Assembly (NCBI GenBank): GCA_964473455.1
Contig: CAYYQX010000004.1
Location: forward strand, 59,567 to 123,566
Reading direction: 5' to 3'
Source: JALELF01 sp964473455
Lineage (GTDB): Bacteria; Bacillota_I; Bacilli_A; RF39; UBA660
DNA: 64,000 bases
Shown here: in pieces, positions 38,351 through 48,480 of the stretch
Layout of the letters: each line of letters opens with the position of its first letter
Position numbering within the stretch: position 1 is the first letter of the stretch
The notes under the pieces: model-generated
What the model saw: the letters and a program-made list of their open reading frames with translations, nothing else
Database searches by the model: none
What the model was told of the DNA's origin: nothing
Translations under genes and position numbers: made by a program

Positions 38351-41300
38351 GTGGCTTATACAATGAAAAAATTTAATAATCACCGTGAGAGAAGAAATTA
38401 TGCTAAGACAAAAAACACTGTTGAATTGGAAAATCTGTTAGATATTCAAAAGAAATCATACGAATGGTTTATTACTGAAGGAATCAAAGAAGTCTTTGAG
38501 GATATTTTTCCAGTGGAAGATTTTTCTGGAAAATTAACCTTAGATTTTGGAGATTTTTCTTTTGAAAAAACAAGATATACAATCAAACAGTGTAAAGAAA
38601 GATATGCAACATATGCATCTCCTTTAACAGTTGAAGCAAGACTCTTTAACGGTGAAACTGGTGAAGTAAAAGAACAAAGTATATATTTGGGCGATATGCC
38701 TATAATGACTGAGAGTGGTACTTTTATTATAAACGGCGCTGAACGTGTAATAGTATCGCAATTAGTAAGAAGTCCAAGTGTTTATTTTGGAAAAGAAATA
38801 GACAAAAATGGACGAACAGTATTAACAAGTCAAATTATTCCAACAAGAGGAACTTGGCTTGAATATGAAATAGATGCTAGAGGAATAGTATATGTTCGAA
38901 TTGATCGAACTAGAAAAGTTCCAATAACAACTCTTTTAAGAGCGTTAGGTTTAGGAACAGATGATGAAATAATTTCTCTTTTTGGTGAGAATGATAATAT
39001 TAAAAAAACAATTGAAAAAGATTCAAATAAAAACATTGATGAAGCTTTAATTGATATTCATTCAAAACTAAGACCAGGCGAACCATCTACTTTAGATAGT
39101 GCGAAAAATCAACTTATTTCTAGATTTTTTGATGCATTTAGATATGATTTAGCTAAAGTAGGTAGATACAAATTTAATAAAAAATTAAATGTATGTGATC
39201 GTCTTATTGGAACTATTCTTGCCGAAGACATAAAAAAAGGTAACAAGATTTTATTTAAAACGGGAACAGAAATTACAAAAGAAGTTTTAGAAGAATTAAA
39301 ACCTATTTTTAAAGACGGTTATGGAGTAAAAGAAGTTTCAATCAATGAAGAACTAGATACTTATAATAAAGTACAAATAGTAAAAGTTTATTCGAAAAAA
39401 GACTTAAAGAAAATTATCAATGTTGTTGGAAACGATCAAACAGCCGATGTCAAAAGACTTACTGTATCAGATGTTTATGCATCCGTTTCATATTACTTAA
39501 ACTTACTTGAAGAAGTAGGATCATTTGACGAAATAGATCACTTATCAAATAGACGTGTTCGTCAAGTTGGTGAATTATTACAAAACCAATTTAGAATTGG
39601 TATATCAAGAGTTGAAAGAGTTATTAGAGATAGAATGTCAACTCAAGAAATAACCGAAGTAACACCAAAATCTTTAATCAATATTAGACCTTTAACCGCA
39701 TGTATTAAAGAGTTTTTTGGCAGCAGTCAGTTATCCCAATTCATGGATCAAACAAACCCAATTGCCGAGCTTACAAACAAACGACGTTTAACGTCACTTG
39801 GGCCAGGCGGTTTATCAAGAGATAGAGCAGGAATGGAAGTACGTGACGTAAATCCATCCCATTATGGACGTCTTTGTCCAATTGAATCTCCAGAAGGACA
39901 AAATATTGGACTTATTACATCTCTTGCTAGTTATGCGAAAGTAAACGAGTATGGTTTTATTATGACACCATATAGAAGAATAAAAGATAAAGTATTTACA
40001 GATGAAATTATATATATGACAGCTGATGAAGAATTAGATTATTATATTGCTGAAGCAACAATAAAAATAAATGATAAAAATGAAATAATAGAAGAAAAAG
40101 CAACTATTAGATATAGAGGAGATAACTTAATTGTTAGTGCGGACAAAATAGACTTTGTTGACGTGTCACCACAACAAGTTGTTTCAATAACAACAGCAGG
40201 TATTCCATTCCTTGAACACGATGATGGTAAAAGAGCCTTAATGGGCGCTAATATGCAACGTCAAGCAGTTCCACTATTAAAACCAGAAGCCCCAAGAGTT
40301 GGAACAGGAATAGAAGCTATTTCTGCAAGAGACTCTGGCGCAGTTGTTATATGTGCAGGAGATGGAATAGTAGATTATGTTGATTCAAGAAAAATAGTTG
40401 TCAAAACAGCTAAAGGAAAAGATGTTTATTATTTAAATGACTTTGAAAGAAGTAATGCTTCTACTTGCTATCACCAAATACCAATAGTTAAAAAAGGTGA
40501 TAAAGTTACTAAGGATGAAGTAATAGGAGACGGACCATCAACTGAAAAAGGCGAAATGGCTCTTGGTAAAAACGTTAAAGTAGCGTTTATGAACTTTGAT
40601 GGATATAACTATGAAGATGCAGTTATTTTAAATGAAAGATTAGTTAAAGATGATGCTTATACTTCTATTCATATTGAAAGATATCAAATAGAATGTAGAG
40701 ATACTAAATTAGGACCAGAAGTATTTACAAGAGATATTCCAAATATTGGTGAAGAAGCTCGTAAAAACTTAGATGAAGATGGAATAATTAGAATTGGTAC
40801 AGAAGTATGTGACGATGATATTTTAATTGGAAAAGTAACTCCAAAAGGACTTGTAGAACTTACTTCTGAAGAAAAACTTTTACACGCTATCTTTGGTGAA
40901 AAATCAAGAGAAGTTAGAGATACATCTCTTAGAGTTCCACACGGTGGTGGAGGAATTGTTCACGACATTAAAGTATTTACAAAAGCAGATACTGATGAAC
41001 TTCCAGCAGGTGTTTCTAAAATTGCGCATGTTTATATTGCTCAAAAAAGAAAGATCTCAGTTGGCGATAAAATAGCCGGAAGACACGGAAACAAGGGAGT
41101 TATTTCTCTTATATTACCAGAAGAAGATATGCCATATCTTCCAAATGGCGAAGTAGTAGATATTTTACTTAACCCTCTTGGAGTTCCTTCTCGTATGAAC
41201 ATAGGACAAATTCTAGAAATGCATCTTGGTTATGCGGCAGAAAAACTAGATATTTATGTTGCAACTCCTGTTTTTGAAGGAGCAAACAGAAGTGAAATTT

Positions 41301-41923
41301 TGGATGCTTTAAAAGAAGCAAACCTTGATGAGGATGGAAAAGCTTGGTTGTATGATGGTAGAACAGGCGAAAAGTTTCATAACAGAATATCGATGGGTGT
41401 TATGTACATGATAAAACTACACCACATGGTAGATGATAAACTTCACGCTCGTGCAACTGGTCCATACTCACTTGTAACGCAACAACCTTTAGGTGGAAAA
41501 GCCCAATTTGGTGGTCAAAGATTCGGAGAAATGGAAGTTTGGGCACTATATGCTTATGGTGCAGCTAATGTTCTTCAAGAAATGATGACTGTAAAATCAG
41601 ATGATATCGTTGGAAGAACAAAAGTATATGAAGCTCTTGTAAAAGGAAATCCAATTCCAAAACCAGGAGTTCCAGAAAGCTTTAAAGTATTAACAAAAGA
41701 ATTCCAAGCTTTAGGATTAGACATTACTTTATTAAATGAAGATGATGAATTTGTTGAAATCAAAGACATTGAAGAAAGCGACAAAGACACGTTTTCAACA
41801 CCTGTTGAAGTAGAAACTGTTAAAGAAAACGATGAAAATTTCGAAAAAGAAATTGATGCGTATGAAGAAGATTTTAAAGACAACAATTTAGACAGTTTAG
41901 AATTTAGTGAGGGGGAGAATTAA
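38351..41923 (+). CDS. rpoB: RNA polymerase beta subunit
   Basis: Catalytic beta subunit of RNA polymerase; 1190 residues. The GTG at 38351 is chosen (AGGGGTGA at 38338-38345; product begins MAYTMKKFNNHRERRNY). The rifampicin-site cluster is complete: SSQLSQFMDQTNPIAEL, then TNKRRLTSLGPGGL. The position equivalent to E. coli His526 is Asn476 and that of Ser531 is Thr481; Asn at 526 is the residue tied to natural rifampicin insensitivity of Mollicutes. Other landmarks: NIGLITSLASYAKVNEYGF, GDKIAGRHGNKGV and FGGQRFGEMEVWALYAYGA. An acidic C-terminal extension follows. Overlaps rpoC by one base. Confidence 0.98.
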   Translation: MAYTMKKFNNHRERRNYAKTKNTVELENLLDIQKKSYEWFITEGIKEVFEDIFPVEDFSGKLTLDFGDFSFEKTRYTIKQCKERYATYASPLTVEARLFNGETGEVKEQSIYLGDMPIMTESGTFIINGAERVIVSQLVRSPSVYFGKEIDKNGRTVLTSQIIPTRGTWLEYEIDARGIVYVRIDRTRKVPITTLLRALGLGTDDEIISLFGENDNIKKTIEKDSNKNIDEALIDIHSKLRPGEPSTLDSAKNQLISRFFDAFRYDLAKVGRYKFNKKLNVCDRLIGTILAEDIKKGNKILFKTGTEITKEVLEELKPIFKDGYGVKEVSINEELDTYNKVQIVKVYSKKDLKKIINVVGNDQTADVKRLTVSDVYASVSYYLNLLEEVGSFDEIDHLSNRRVRQVGELLQNQFRIGISRVERVIRDRMSTQEITEVTPKSLINIRPLTACIKEFFGSSQLSQFMDQTNPIAELTNKRRLTSLGPGGLSRDRAGMEVRDVNPSHYGRLCPIESPEGQNIGLITSLASYAKVNEYGFIMTPYRRIKDKVFTDEIIYMTADEELDYYIAEATIKINDKNEIIEEKATIRYRGDNLIVSADKIDFVDVSPQQVVSITTAGIPFLEHDDGKRALMGANMQRQAVPLLKPEAPRVGTGIEAISARDSGAVVICAGDGIVDYVDSRKIVVKTAKGKDVYYLNDFERSNASTCYHQIPIVKKGDKVTKDEVIGDGPSTEKGEMALGKNVKVAFMNFDGYNYEDAVILNERLVKDDAYTSIHIERYQIECRDTKLGPEVFTRDIPNIGEEARKNLDEDGIIRIGTEVCDDDILIGKVTPKGLVELTSEEKLLHAIFGEKSREVRDTSLRVPHGGGGIVHDIKVFTKADTDELPAGVSKIAHVYIAQKRKISVGDKIAGRHGNKGVISLILPEEDMPYLPNGEVVDILLNPLGVPSRMNIGQILEMHLGYAAEKLDIYVATPVFEGANRSEILDALKEANLDEDGKAWLYDGRTGEKFHNRISMGVMYMIKLHHMVDDKLHARATGPYSLVTQQPLGGKAQFGGQRFGEMEVWALYAYGAANVLQEMMTVKSDDIVGRTKVYEALVKGNPIPKPGVPESFKVLTKEFQALGLDITLLNEDDEFVEIKDIEESDKDTFSTPVEVETVKENDENFEKEIDAYEEDFKDNNLDSLEFSEGEN

Positions 41924-44900
41924 TGGATATTAATAAATTTAAAGGTATCAAAATAGCCATAGCGTCTCCTGAAAAAATCAGAAATTGGTCACATGGCGAG
42001 GTAAAAAAAGCTGAAACAATTAATTATCGTACATTAAAGCCAGAACGCGATGGTTTGTTTTGTGAACGTATATTTGGACCAACAAAAGATTTTGAATGTG
42101 CTTGTGGTAAATATAAACGTTTAAGATACAAAAACATTATATGTGATAAATGTGGAGTAGAAGTTACACGAGCTAAAGTAAGACGTGAACGTATGGGACA
42201 CATTGAACTTGCAACCCCAGTAAGTCATATTTGGTTTTTTAAAGGAGTTCCATCTAGAATGGGCTTAGTATTAGATATGTCGCCAAGAGATTTGGAAGAG
42301 GTTTTATACTTCGTTAGTTACGTTGTACTAGATCCAGGTCCAGCTCCTCTTGAAAAAAAACAAACTATATCTGATAAAGACTATCGAACATATTATGAAA
42401 AATATGGCGATAGGTTTAAAGTAGGCATGGGAGCAGAAGCAATAAAAACTCTTTTAAAAGAAGTTGACGTTGAAAAAGAAGTAAAACAAATTAAAGAAGA
42501 GATTGCTAAAATAAAAGATTCTGCTTCACAAAAAAGACTTCGCTTAGTAAAAAGATTAGACATTTTAGATGCTTTCGCAGAATCAAAAAACAAGCCTGAA
42601 TGGATGATTTTGGATGTTATTCCAGTTATCCCACCAGACCTTAGACCAATGATTCAATTAGATGGTGGAAGATTCGCAACATCAGACTTGAATGATTTAT
42701 ATCGAAGAGTAATAAACAGAAATAATCGTTTAAAAAAACTAATCGAACTAAACGCTCCATCTATCATTATTCAAAATGAAAAAAGAATGTTACAAGAATC
42801 AGTTGATGCGCTATTTGATAATGGCAGAAGAGGAAGAAATGTAACAGGAGCAGGAAATCGTCCATTAAAATCTTTATCGGCTATGTTAAAGGGAAAACAA
42901 GGACGTTTCCGTCAAAATTTACTTGGAAAACGTGTTGATTATTCAGGACGTTCTGTAATAGTTGTTGGGCCTACACTTAAAATGCACGAATGTGGCATTC
43001 CAAAAGAAATGGCTCTTGAATTATTCAAACCACATGTAATAAACGGCTTAGTTACTAAAGAACTTGCAGCAAACATTAAAGCTGCTAAGAAAATGATTGA
43101 AAATCAAGATCCAAAAGTATGGGATATTGTTGAAGAAAAGATTAAAGAGCATCCAGTAATGTTAAATAGAGCGCCAACTCTTCATAGACTTGGTATCCAA
43201 GCATTCCAACCTAAGTTAGTAGATGGCAGAACAATTCGTCTTCATCCACTTGTATGTGCAGCGTTTAATGCCGATTTTGATGGTGATCAAATGGCTGTTC
43301 ACGTACCAATTAGTATTGAAGCACAAAGTGAAGCCAGATTATTAATGTTAGGTGCGAATAATATTCTAAAACCATCTGATGGTAAACCAATTGTTACACC
43401 ATCACAAGATATGGTTCTTGGTAATTATTATTTAACTATTGAGAAAAAAGGTTTACCAGGTGAAGGAAGAGCTTTTAAAAATACAAACGAAGCCTTAATG
43501 GCATATGAAAGAAGAGAACTATCTCTTCATACAAGAATAGCTATTCCAACTAAAGCATTTAAACACAAAATATTTGCTGACAAATATATGGATAAGTATT
43601 TAATAACAACAGTAGGAAAATTAAAGTTTAATGAGATTTTCCCTGACACTTTCCAATATATTGCTGATGGTAGTACAGAAAATATTGAATCTATCACTCC
43701 AGCAAAACACTTTGTTGATAAGGGAACTGATTTAAAGAGCTTTATTGCTAATAAAGAATTAGAAAAACCTTTTAACAAAAGCGTTTTAGGAAAACTAATT
43801 GCGCAAATATATAAAAGATATCAAACAACAGAAACATCTATTATGTTAGATAAATTAAAAAATTTAGGATTTAAATTTTCGACATTGTCAGGAATTTCTA
43901 TTGCTATATCTGATATTAAAGAAAGCATTATAAAACCAGCTTTAATTAAAGAAAGTAATAAATTAGTAGATGATGTTAATAAACAATTCAAAAAAGGATT
44001 AATTACCGAATATGAAAGATATACAAAAGTTGTTGATATTTGGACAAAAACCAAAAATGATATTTCTAATGAACTTGCGGGTATGTTAGAAGCAGACAAA
44101 GAAAACTCAGTATCAATGATGATTGATTCTAAAGCTCGTGGAGATATTGGATCTTTAACGCAACTTGCTGGTATGAGAGGACTATTCTCTAAACCAGACG
44201 GAAGTCAAATGGAAATACCAGTTATATCTTCATTTAGTGAAGGAACTTCAATTAGCGAATTTTTCTTTTCAACACACGGTACTAGAAAAGGAGCTGTAGA
44301 TACAGCCCTAAAAACAGCGGATGCTGGATATCTTACAAGAAGATTAGTAGATGTAGTACAAGATGTTATAGTAAAAGAAGAAGACTGTGGTTCAACTCAA
44401 GGTATTTTAGTTAAAGCATTTATCAATGAAAAAGATGGGGCAGTAATTGAACCATTTAAAGAAAGAATTATTGGTAGATATACAAACGCTAAGGTGTTGA
44501 ATCCTACTACAAAAGAAGTTATAGCAGAAAGAAACACTTATATAACTGAACAATTAGCAGATAAAATATGTAAACTTGGAATTGAAGAATTGTCAATTAG
44601 AAGTGTCTTAAACTGTAAAACAAAACATGGTTGTTGTAAACATTGTTATGGACGTAATTTAGCAACAGGACTTGATGTTGAAATTGGTGAAGCAGTAGGT
44701 ATTATGGCTGCTCAATCAATTGGTGAGCCAGGTACTCAGCTTACTATGAGAACATTTAATACTGGAGGAGTTGCAGGCGCTGATGATATAACTCAAGGTC
44801 TTCCTCGTGTTCAAGAACTTTTTGAAGCGAGAGTTCCAAAAGGAAAAGCTACTATTTCTGAAATAAAAGGAAAAGTAGTGGATATTGAAGAAGATAATGG

Positions 44901-45561
44901 TAAATATATTATCGTAGTTGAAAATGAAGCAACTACTAAAAAACACACAACTAATTATGGTTCAAAATTGGCAGTTACTAAGGGAGAAGAAGTATTTGCT
45001 GGACAAAGATTAACGCATGGAGCTATTAGTCCAAAAGAACTTCTAATTGTAACAGATCCTATAACTGTCCAAAAGTATATTTTACTTGAAATTCAAAAAG
45101 TTTATCGTAGTCAAGGTGTTGATATTTCTGATAAACACGTTGAAATAATGGCTAGAAGAATGATTTCTAAGATTAAGATTGTTAATAGTGGAGACTCATT
45201 ATTCTTACCTGGAACAATGATTGATATAAACGAGTTTACTGAAAAAAACAAAGACTTGATTATTGAAGGAAAAAATCCAGCTGTTGGTAAACCTATTTTA
45301 CTAGGTATTACCAAAGCATCCCTTGAAACAGATTCGTTCTTATCGGCTGCATCTTTCCAAGAAACAACAAGAATCTTGACTGATGCTGCTATCCATGGTA
45401 AGGTTGATCATTTAAATGGATTAAAAGAAAATGTTATTATGGGAAAATTAATTCCTGCAGGAACTGGTGCTAAAAAATATCTAGAAGCTAAATATGATTT
45501 AGAGCACCCATTACTAAAGGATGAACCTTTAGAAGTGTTAGAACAAGAATTAATGGAATAA
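41923..45561 (+). CDS. rpoC: RNA polymerase beta' subunit
   Basis: 1212 residues. N-terminal zinc finger CACGKYKRLRYKNIICDKC, clamp, the Mg-binding catalytic loop NADFDGDQMAVHVP, bridge-helix/trigger-loop region (GSLTQLAGMRGLFSKPDG, then ...STHGTRKGAVDTALKTADAGYLTRRLVDVVQD split in motifs), the second zinc site (CKTKHGCCKHCYGRNLATG) and the C-terminal EAVGIMAAQSIGEPGTQLTM. Typical Bacillota length with no lineage insert. TAATG junction with rpoB. Confidence 0.98.
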   Translation: MDINKFKGIKIAIASPEKIRNWSHGEVKKAETINYRTLKPERDGLFCERIFGPTKDFECACGKYKRLRYKNIICDKCGVEVTRAKVRRERMGHIELATPVSHIWFFKGVPSRMGLVLDMSPRDLEEVLYFVSYVVLDPGPAPLEKKQTISDKDYRTYYEKYGDRFKVGMGAEAIKTLLKEVDVEKEVKQIKEEIAKIKDSASQKRLRLVKRLDILDAFAESKNKPEWMILDVIPVIPPDLRPMIQLDGGRFATSDLNDLYRRVINRNNRLKKLIELNAPSIIIQNEKRMLQESVDALFDNGRRGRNVTGAGNRPLKSLSAMLKGKQGRFRQNLLGKRVDYSGRSVIVVGPTLKMHECGIPKEMALELFKPHVINGLVTKELAANIKAAKKMIENQDPKVWDIVEEKIKEHPVMLNRAPTLHRLGIQAFQPKLVDGRTIRLHPLVCAAFNADFDGDQMAVHVPISIEAQSEARLLMLGANNILKPSDGKPIVTPSQDMVLGNYYLTIEKKGLPGEGRAFKNTNEALMAYERRELSLHTRIAIPTKAFKHKIFADKYMDKYLITTVGKLKFNEIFPDTFQYIADGSTENIESITPAKHFVDKGTDLKSFIANKELEKPFNKSVLGKLIAQIYKRYQTTETSIMLDKLKNLGFKFSTLSGISIAISDIKESIIKPALIKESNKLVDDVNKQFKKGLITEYERYTKVVDIWTKTKNDISNELAGMLEADKENSVSMMIDSKARGDIGSLTQLAGMRGLFSKPDGSQMEIPVISSFSEGTSISEFFFSTHGTRKGAVDTALKTADAGYLTRRLVDVVQDVIVKEEDCGSTQGILVKAFINEKDGAVIEPFKERIIGRYTNAKVLNPTTKEVIAERNTYITEQLADKICKLGIEELSIRSVLNCKTKHGCCKHCYGRNLATGLDVEIGEAVGIMAAQSIGEPGTQLTMRTFNTGGVAGADDITQGLPRVQELFEARVPKGKATISEIKGKVVDIEEDNGKYIIVVENEATTKKHTTNYGSKLAVTKGEEVFAGQRLTHGAISPKELLIVTDPITVQKYILLEIQKVYRSQGVDISDKHVEIMARRMISKIKIVNSGDSLFLPGTMIDINEFTEKNKDLIIEGKNPAVGKPILLGITKASLETDSFLSAASFQETTRILTDAAIHGKVDHLNGLKENVIMGKLIPAGTGAKKYLEAKYDLEHPLLKDEPLEVLEQELME

Positions 45562-45587
45562 GACTTACAAAAGTAAGTCTTTTTTTA
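45561..45587 (+). terminator. Intrinsic terminator of rpoBC
   Basis: AGACTTAC/GTAAGTCT (45561-45568 and 45573-45580), loop AAAA, followed by T6. The stem starts on the last base of the rpoC stop. Confidence 0.93.
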
Positions 45588-45607
45588 TTGTAAAAAATAT
45601 TAAAAAA

Positions 45608-45618
45608 TGTGCTATAAT
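45608..45618 (+). promoter_or_regulatory. Extended -10 promoter of the pilin-like gene
   Basis: TGTGCTATAAT-type site (TATAAT 45613-45618) preceded by an A-rich stretch. Confidence 0.7.
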
Positions 45619-45643
45619 TTAGATAATAAAGTAGGAGATAAGT

Positions 45644-47614
45644 ATGAAAAAGAAAGGTTTTACATTAATTGAACTATTAGCTGTAATAGTAATATTGGCT
45701 ATTATTGCCGTTATTGCAACACCAATAATTTTAAATATGATTGAAAAATCAAGAACAGGAGCTAAAGAAAACTCCACACTAAGTATAGTAAAAGCAGTGG
45801 AAAATTTTTATACTGAAAGTCAGTTAACTACTGAAGAGACGCTACCCTTAACTGTCACATTTCCAAATGAAGATATAATTCTTAGTGGGGAAACACCAAC
45901 TAGTGGCAGTGTAACTATTAATGCTGATGGAACATATAATGTAACAGATTTAGTAATTGATGACTATATTTGTAATACTGAAAACATAACGGCTTACTGT
46001 AAAAAAGTAGAAATTGATGGAGCATTCAAAGAAATAGCGGAAAACAGTATGGCTCCAGGAAACTTAGTAACAATGACTGTTAATGGAAGAACAGTAACTA
46101 AAGTAGTTGGCACAAAAGAGGAAAAGTTATATATTGCAAATTGGGTATGGTATTCAGGTCAATTATGGCAAATAGTAGAATTTGCTGATGATTATGTTAA
46201 ATTGGTCGCAGCAAACAGTGTATCTGCCATTAGCTATGGAGATACTAATACGTGGAGTAGTTCATGGGTAAGAAAATGGTTAAATGAAATAGATAGTAAT
46301 TCAGTCCAAGACGGCATTTACTATCACAATCTAAGTAGAACAGATCTTTTATTAAACGGTAGTTTTTGTTTAGATGAACCAAGCAATATAGTACTTACAG
46401 ATGGAAAAGTAACAAGCTTTACTCCAATAAGTAGTTGTAGTTCTGTATCAACGGATAAGATTGGATTATTAACATTTGAAGACTATGTTTATGCCTTAGA
46501 TGGAACAGTAAGTGGAAGTTTAGGTGGGAGTTTTTTAGATGAAGATGAAAAAAGCTTTACAATGACAAAACACGGTTCAACCACACAACTATGGTCAACA
46601 CACTATTATGATCCATCATTTATAACGTATGATACAAGTCTAGTTTCGGCAACCAATACTTATGCTGAGCAAATAAGACCAGTAATTTATTTAAGTCCAA
46701 ATTTATTATTAGAATATAGAAATCCTGGAGAAAACGAAGGGGAAGATTACGGAACGGCACTAAACCCATACATTCTAATGATAGATGATCGAAAAGAAGA
46801 AGGAGACAATTTAAATACAGCGATAGTTGGATCATATATTTATTTAAACGAAGAAGACACTCCTTCAACCGCAACAACAGAATCCGTAAATAGTAGGATA
46901 AGTTATGATTATGATAAAACAAAAGTAAGATATCGCGTAATTGGAATAAATAGTGATGGAACAATCAAGATTCAAAGAGCAAACATTTTTGAAGAAATCC
47001 CAAGCACAATAGCGGTTAATTGGAACAGAAATATTCCATATTATTTTGTTAACAATGGGGAAAATAATACAAGTTGTGGCTATATAAACGGCTGGTATAT
47101 CGGAGGATGTGCAACTCACAATTACTTTCAGCCAACTCAAGGAAGTGGAGCTTATGCGCATGATGAAGGAGAAAATTTAGGTTACTATTTAAACAATACA
47201 ACCAATGGATTTTATACTTGGTTTAGCGATGAAGTTAAGGCAAATATAACAACTGCTACTTGGAACTTAACTGTTGATTCACATGGCGTTGATTATGCGA
47301 GAAGTTTATTTAATATTGATACAAGTGTGACATATCCATCAAGAACAAATGATGGAACAACTAGTGCTAAAATAGGCTTACCAATGTGGGGAGAAATGTT
47401 TAGTGGAAATGATCTCAATGTTGATTATTGGCTAATAAATAGAGTATATAATGATAGTTACTGTGCAGCCTTTATATCGGCAGATGGAACTATTTATGGC
47501 TATTTTGTAGCTGATGGTTGGCATGGTGTTCGACCTGTTCTAAACTTAAGTTCAACAACAAAGATAAGTTCAGGTGAAGGAACAATGGCTAGTCCATATA
47601 TACTAAGTTGGTAA
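45644..47614 (+). CDS. Large prepilin-like surface protein with two repeated C-terminal modules
   Basis: 656 residues. A class III prepilin leader GFTLIELLAVIVILAIIAVI follows MKKK; a prepilin peptidase would cut between Gly5 and Phe6, leaving the conserved Glu at +5. After a pilin-like stalk (to about 130) come two related modules of about 250 residues. Each has an early Trp-rich motif (WYSGQLWQIVEF in the first; YRVIGINSDGTIKIQ in the second). Each ends with an RPV signature: IRPVIYLS...NPYIL near residue 343 and VRPVLNLSS...SPYIL near 629. This resembles DUF6273-type surface domains of gut Bacillota. No pilus assembly genes lie in the window. Single-gene unit. Confidence 0.82.
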   Translation: MKKKGFTLIELLAVIVILAIIAVIATPIILNMIEKSRTGAKENSTLSIVKAVENFYTESQLTTEETLPLTVTFPNEDIILSGETPTSGSVTINADGTYNVTDLVIDDYICNTENITAYCKKVEIDGAFKEIAENSMAPGNLVTMTVNGRTVTKVVGTKEEKLYIANWVWYSGQLWQIVEFADDYVKLVAANSVSAISYGDTNTWSSSWVRKWLNEIDSNSVQDGIYYHNLSRTDLLLNGSFCLDEPSNIVLTDGKVTSFTPISSCSSVSTDKIGLLTFEDYVYALDGTVSGSLGGSFLDEDEKSFTMTKHGSTTQLWSTHYYDPSFITYDTSLVSATNTYAEQIRPVIYLSPNLLLEYRNPGENEGEDYGTALNPYILMIDDRKEEGDNLNTAIVGSYIYLNEEDTPSTATTESVNSRISYDYDKTKVRYRVIGINSDGTIKIQRANIFEEIPSTIAVNWNRNIPYYFVNNGENNTSCGYINGWYIGGCATHNYFQPTQGSGAYAHDEGENLGYYLNNTTNGFYTWFSDEVKANITTATWNLTVDSHGVDYARSLFNIDTSVTYPSRTNDGTTSAKIGLPMWGEMFSGNDLNVDYWLINRVYNDSYCAAFISADGTIYGYFVADGWHGVRPVLNLSSTTKISSGEGTMASPYILSW

Positions 47615-47650
47615 AATAAAACATATTAGTTTAACTAATATGTTTTTTAA
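47615..47650. terminator. Bidirectional terminator between convergent genes
   Basis: Palindrome ACATATTAGTT/AACTAATATGT (47621-47631 and 47633-47643) with T6 after it; A-rich on the other side. Confidence 0.88.
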
Positions 47651-48480
47651 TTAACAATTCGATAAAAATTAATAGATGGTTTGTTAAATAATCTTAACTT
47701 GATTTTACTTGTTCCAATCCCACTACTAATATATAAATCCATATTATTTACTTTATAGTAATCTTCATCATATTTCTTCGCACCAAATGCTTTGATAACA
47801 GAACCAAATATTGGTAACTTTATTTGCCCACCATGGGAATGACCTGCTAAAACCAAATTAAAGTAATCTGTTTTAACGTTATCTATAAAGTCTGGCTCAT
47901 GCATTAACAAAATCTTAAAGCCAATTTCAACACTGTTTATATATTCATAAACACTTAAAAGTTTATCATCCATACTAGTAGTGTCTAAAATATTTGAACT
48001 AACCCCAGCTATTAAAATAGGGGAATTATCTTTGTTATATATTAGTTCATAAGAATTATTTAATAAAGTAAAACCACTTCTTGTCATAACTTCTTCAAAT
48101 ATTTGTGAATCATGATTGCCATTAACAGCGTATTTGCCAAGAGTACATTTCAACTCTTTTAATACATTGATTATTCTTTCTTTCTCTTCTGTTGTAATAC
48201 TGTTGACACTATCTTCAAAGTCGCCAGTAAAAATAATGACGTCTGGTTTAATAAAGTTAATCTTATCAACTATTTCTTTTAAATCCTCATAGCCTGTTGT
48301 CATCCCATAGTGAATGTCAGTAAAATGCACTATTTTTAATCCGTTAAAATTGTCAGTTACATTTTCACTGATCATATATTCTTTTATTTTTAGTCCACTA
48401 GTTCCAACAAACCTAGCTATTAAAAAAACAGAAAGACAAAAAACAAAAAAACAAACTAAAATAACTATTAACTTTTTCAT
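47647..48480 (-). CDS. Membrane-anchored metallophosphoesterase (YkuE-like)
   Basis: 277 residues: an N-terminal membrane anchor (IVILVCFFVFCLSVFLIARF) and a calcineurin-like domain with the two-metal motifs HFTDIHYG (DxH), FTGDFEDS (GDxxD-type), VNGNHDSQ (GNHD) and LAGHSHGGQI (GHxH). Family members such as YkuE are exported Mn/Zn phosphodiesterases or UDP-diacylglucosamine-type hydrolases; the substrate is unknown. Its ATG overlaps the stop of the upstream CPBP gene, so the pair is one unit. Confidence 0.9.
   Translation of the reverse strand: MKKLIVILVCFFVFCLSVFLIARFVGTSGLKIKEYMISENVTDNFNGLKIVHFTDIHYGMTTGYEDLKEIVDKINFIKPDVIIFTGDFEDSVNSITTEEKERIINVLKELKCTLGKYAVNGNHDSQIFEEVMTRSGFTLLNNSYELIYNKDNSPILIAGVSSNILDTTSMDDKLLSVYEYINSVEIGFKILLMHEPDFIDNVKTDYFNLVLAGHSHGGQIKLPIFGSVIKAFGAKKYDEDYYKVNNMDLYISSGIGTSKIKLRLFNKPSINFYRIVN

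Noticed and set aside
45644..47614. Diversity-generating retroelement target
   Set aside because: No reverse transcriptase, template repeat or Avd-type gene lies in the window, so there is no evidence beyond a surface-protein-like end.
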